NCBI GenBank assembly: GCA_019058515.1
Contig: JAHPYY010000062.1
Span: 1-14,537 of the forward strand
Length of the DNA stretch: 14,537 bases
Source of the DNA: Promethearchaeota archaeon
GTDB lineage: Archaea > Asgardarchaeota > Lokiarchaeia > Sigynarchaeales > SOKP01
Reading direction: 5' to 3'
Shown: positions 14,148 to 14,537 of the stretch, one piece after another
How positions within the stretch are numbered: the first letter of the stretch is position 1
Layout: each line of letters opens with the position of its first letter
Notes under the pieces: generated by a model
The model's database searches: none
Seen by the model: the letters and a program-made list of their open reading frames with translations, nothing else
What the model was told of the DNA's origin: nothing
Translations under genes and position numbers: made by a program

Positions 14148-14537
14148 TCAATCACGAGAACCCTCTTGGCCTTCTACTACGCGCTTTATTTGAGAACAAG
14201 TTTCAAAATAGGGACACGATTTACATTCCCACTCATAATTGCAATCAACCTTTTTTTCCCACGAGTTAACTTCAGAGAGCCACTTCCTATTGAGATCATA
14301 AACCAATTCCGAAGTCAATGGTATGAACTCGGAAATTGCCCTTGTATTTGAGTGTATGATTAAGACAGAGACATATTCCACCAATTGGGGAAAAGCAGTT
14401 TTATATAATTGTGTTATAATATATGCAAATAACTTAAAACTGAAGCCTTTATCTAAAGTTTTTTTATGTACCCTACACCAGAATTTTTTAGGAATCGATC
14501 TTATCATAAAGCCCTCAATTCCATTAGAAATAAAAGA
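14148..14537 (-). CDS. Acetyl-CoA synthase beta (CdhC/AcsB)-like protein, C-terminal part
   Basis: The 5' end is beyond the window; 129 residues are visible. The visible start NGIEGFMIRSIPKKFWCRVH followed by KGFSFK, a hydrophobic helix, and VEYVSVLIIHSNTRAISEF resembles the central CdhC/AcsB region, where 'N-x-x-EG-x-M ... W-x-R-x-x-K ... KG-[FY]' is followed by a V-x-V-x-I-x-T strand. Then comes VDC-x5-C-x2-C-x5-C (visible residues 99, 105, 108, 114), at the place where ACS has the A-cluster cysteines (YSC-x2-C...C). The protein stops 15 residues later, whereas true ACS continues for well over 100 residues to the CGC that binds the proximal metal. It is therefore a shortened homolog, possibly binding only an iron-sulfur cluster. 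I recall the match from memory of the family, so confidence is moderate. Its neighbour is CooC-like, which supports the idea. Confidence 0.5.
   Translation of the reverse strand, partial: SFISNGIEGFMIRSIPKKFWCRVHKKTLDKGFSFKLFAYIITQLYKTAFPQLVEYVSVLIIHSNTRAISEFIPLTSELVYDLNRKWLSEVNSWEKKVDCNYEWECKSCPYFETCSQIKRVVEGQEGSRD

Overview
The window looks like a piece of an Asgard (Lokiarchaeia-type) archaeal chromosome. This is inferred from gene content, not from a marker gene. It is AT-rich, with archaeal TATA-like boxes close upstream of several starts and frequent TTG/GTG starts. It combines a Ras-like small GTPase, a leucine-rich-repeat protein with a conserved N-terminal cap I associate with Lokiarchaeal proteins, TPR proteins, a 2-hydroxyacyl-CoA dehydratase subunit pair, and a CooC-like ATPase next to an acetyl-CoA-synthase-like protein.

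Layout. Bases 1-6490 are all minus strand. Read in transcription order (right to left) they are: a secreted/membrane protein and a zinc-ribbon membrane protein (6490-5080); a DUF47/PhoU-like protein with a PiT phosphate permease (4855-3236); a probable SCP2-fold protein (3202-2741); two 2-hydroxyacyl-CoA dehydratase/benzoyl-CoA-reductase-type subunits (2701-265); and the start of exonuclease III (252 to the left edge). Bases 6491-7553 form a gene-poor, scarred zone. It holds a 37-residue zinc-ribbon ORF (6866-6753, minus), a copy of a glutamate dehydrogenase promoter plus the first codons of the gene (6886-7062), three dyad-symmetric motifs (7103-7259), and what looks like a frameshifted gene (about 7262-7541). 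Bases 7554-13338 are plus strand: the LRR protein, the intact second copy of the promoter block (8894-9065), two tandem glutamate dehydrogenases, a TPR protein and the small GTPase. Bases 13352-14537 are minus strand: the CooC-like ATPase downstream of the ACS-like protein, which runs off the right edge.

How the genes fit together. DUF47 and PiT are a classic phosphate-uptake pair. The two dehydratase subunits probably form one iron-sulfur heterodimer, but its ATP-driven activator is not in the window. The two glutamate dehydrogenases are collinear at 420 residues. The downstream one keeps family-consensus residues, while the upstream one has changed several of them, suggesting a hetero-oligomer or a specialised subunit. 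The CooC-like/ACS-like pair suggests nickel or iron-sulfur C1 chemistry. However, the ACS-like protein ends right after its cysteine cluster and lacks the rest of the A-cluster domain, so it is probably not an ordinary acetyl-CoA synthase.

The most noteworthy items are that ACS-like/CooC pair, the recently duplicated glutamate dehydrogenase promoter with its dead gene start, the diverged glutamate dehydrogenase paralog, the GTPase with a C-terminal CxxC...CxxC module and no switch-II glutamine, and the small zinc-ribbon ORF.
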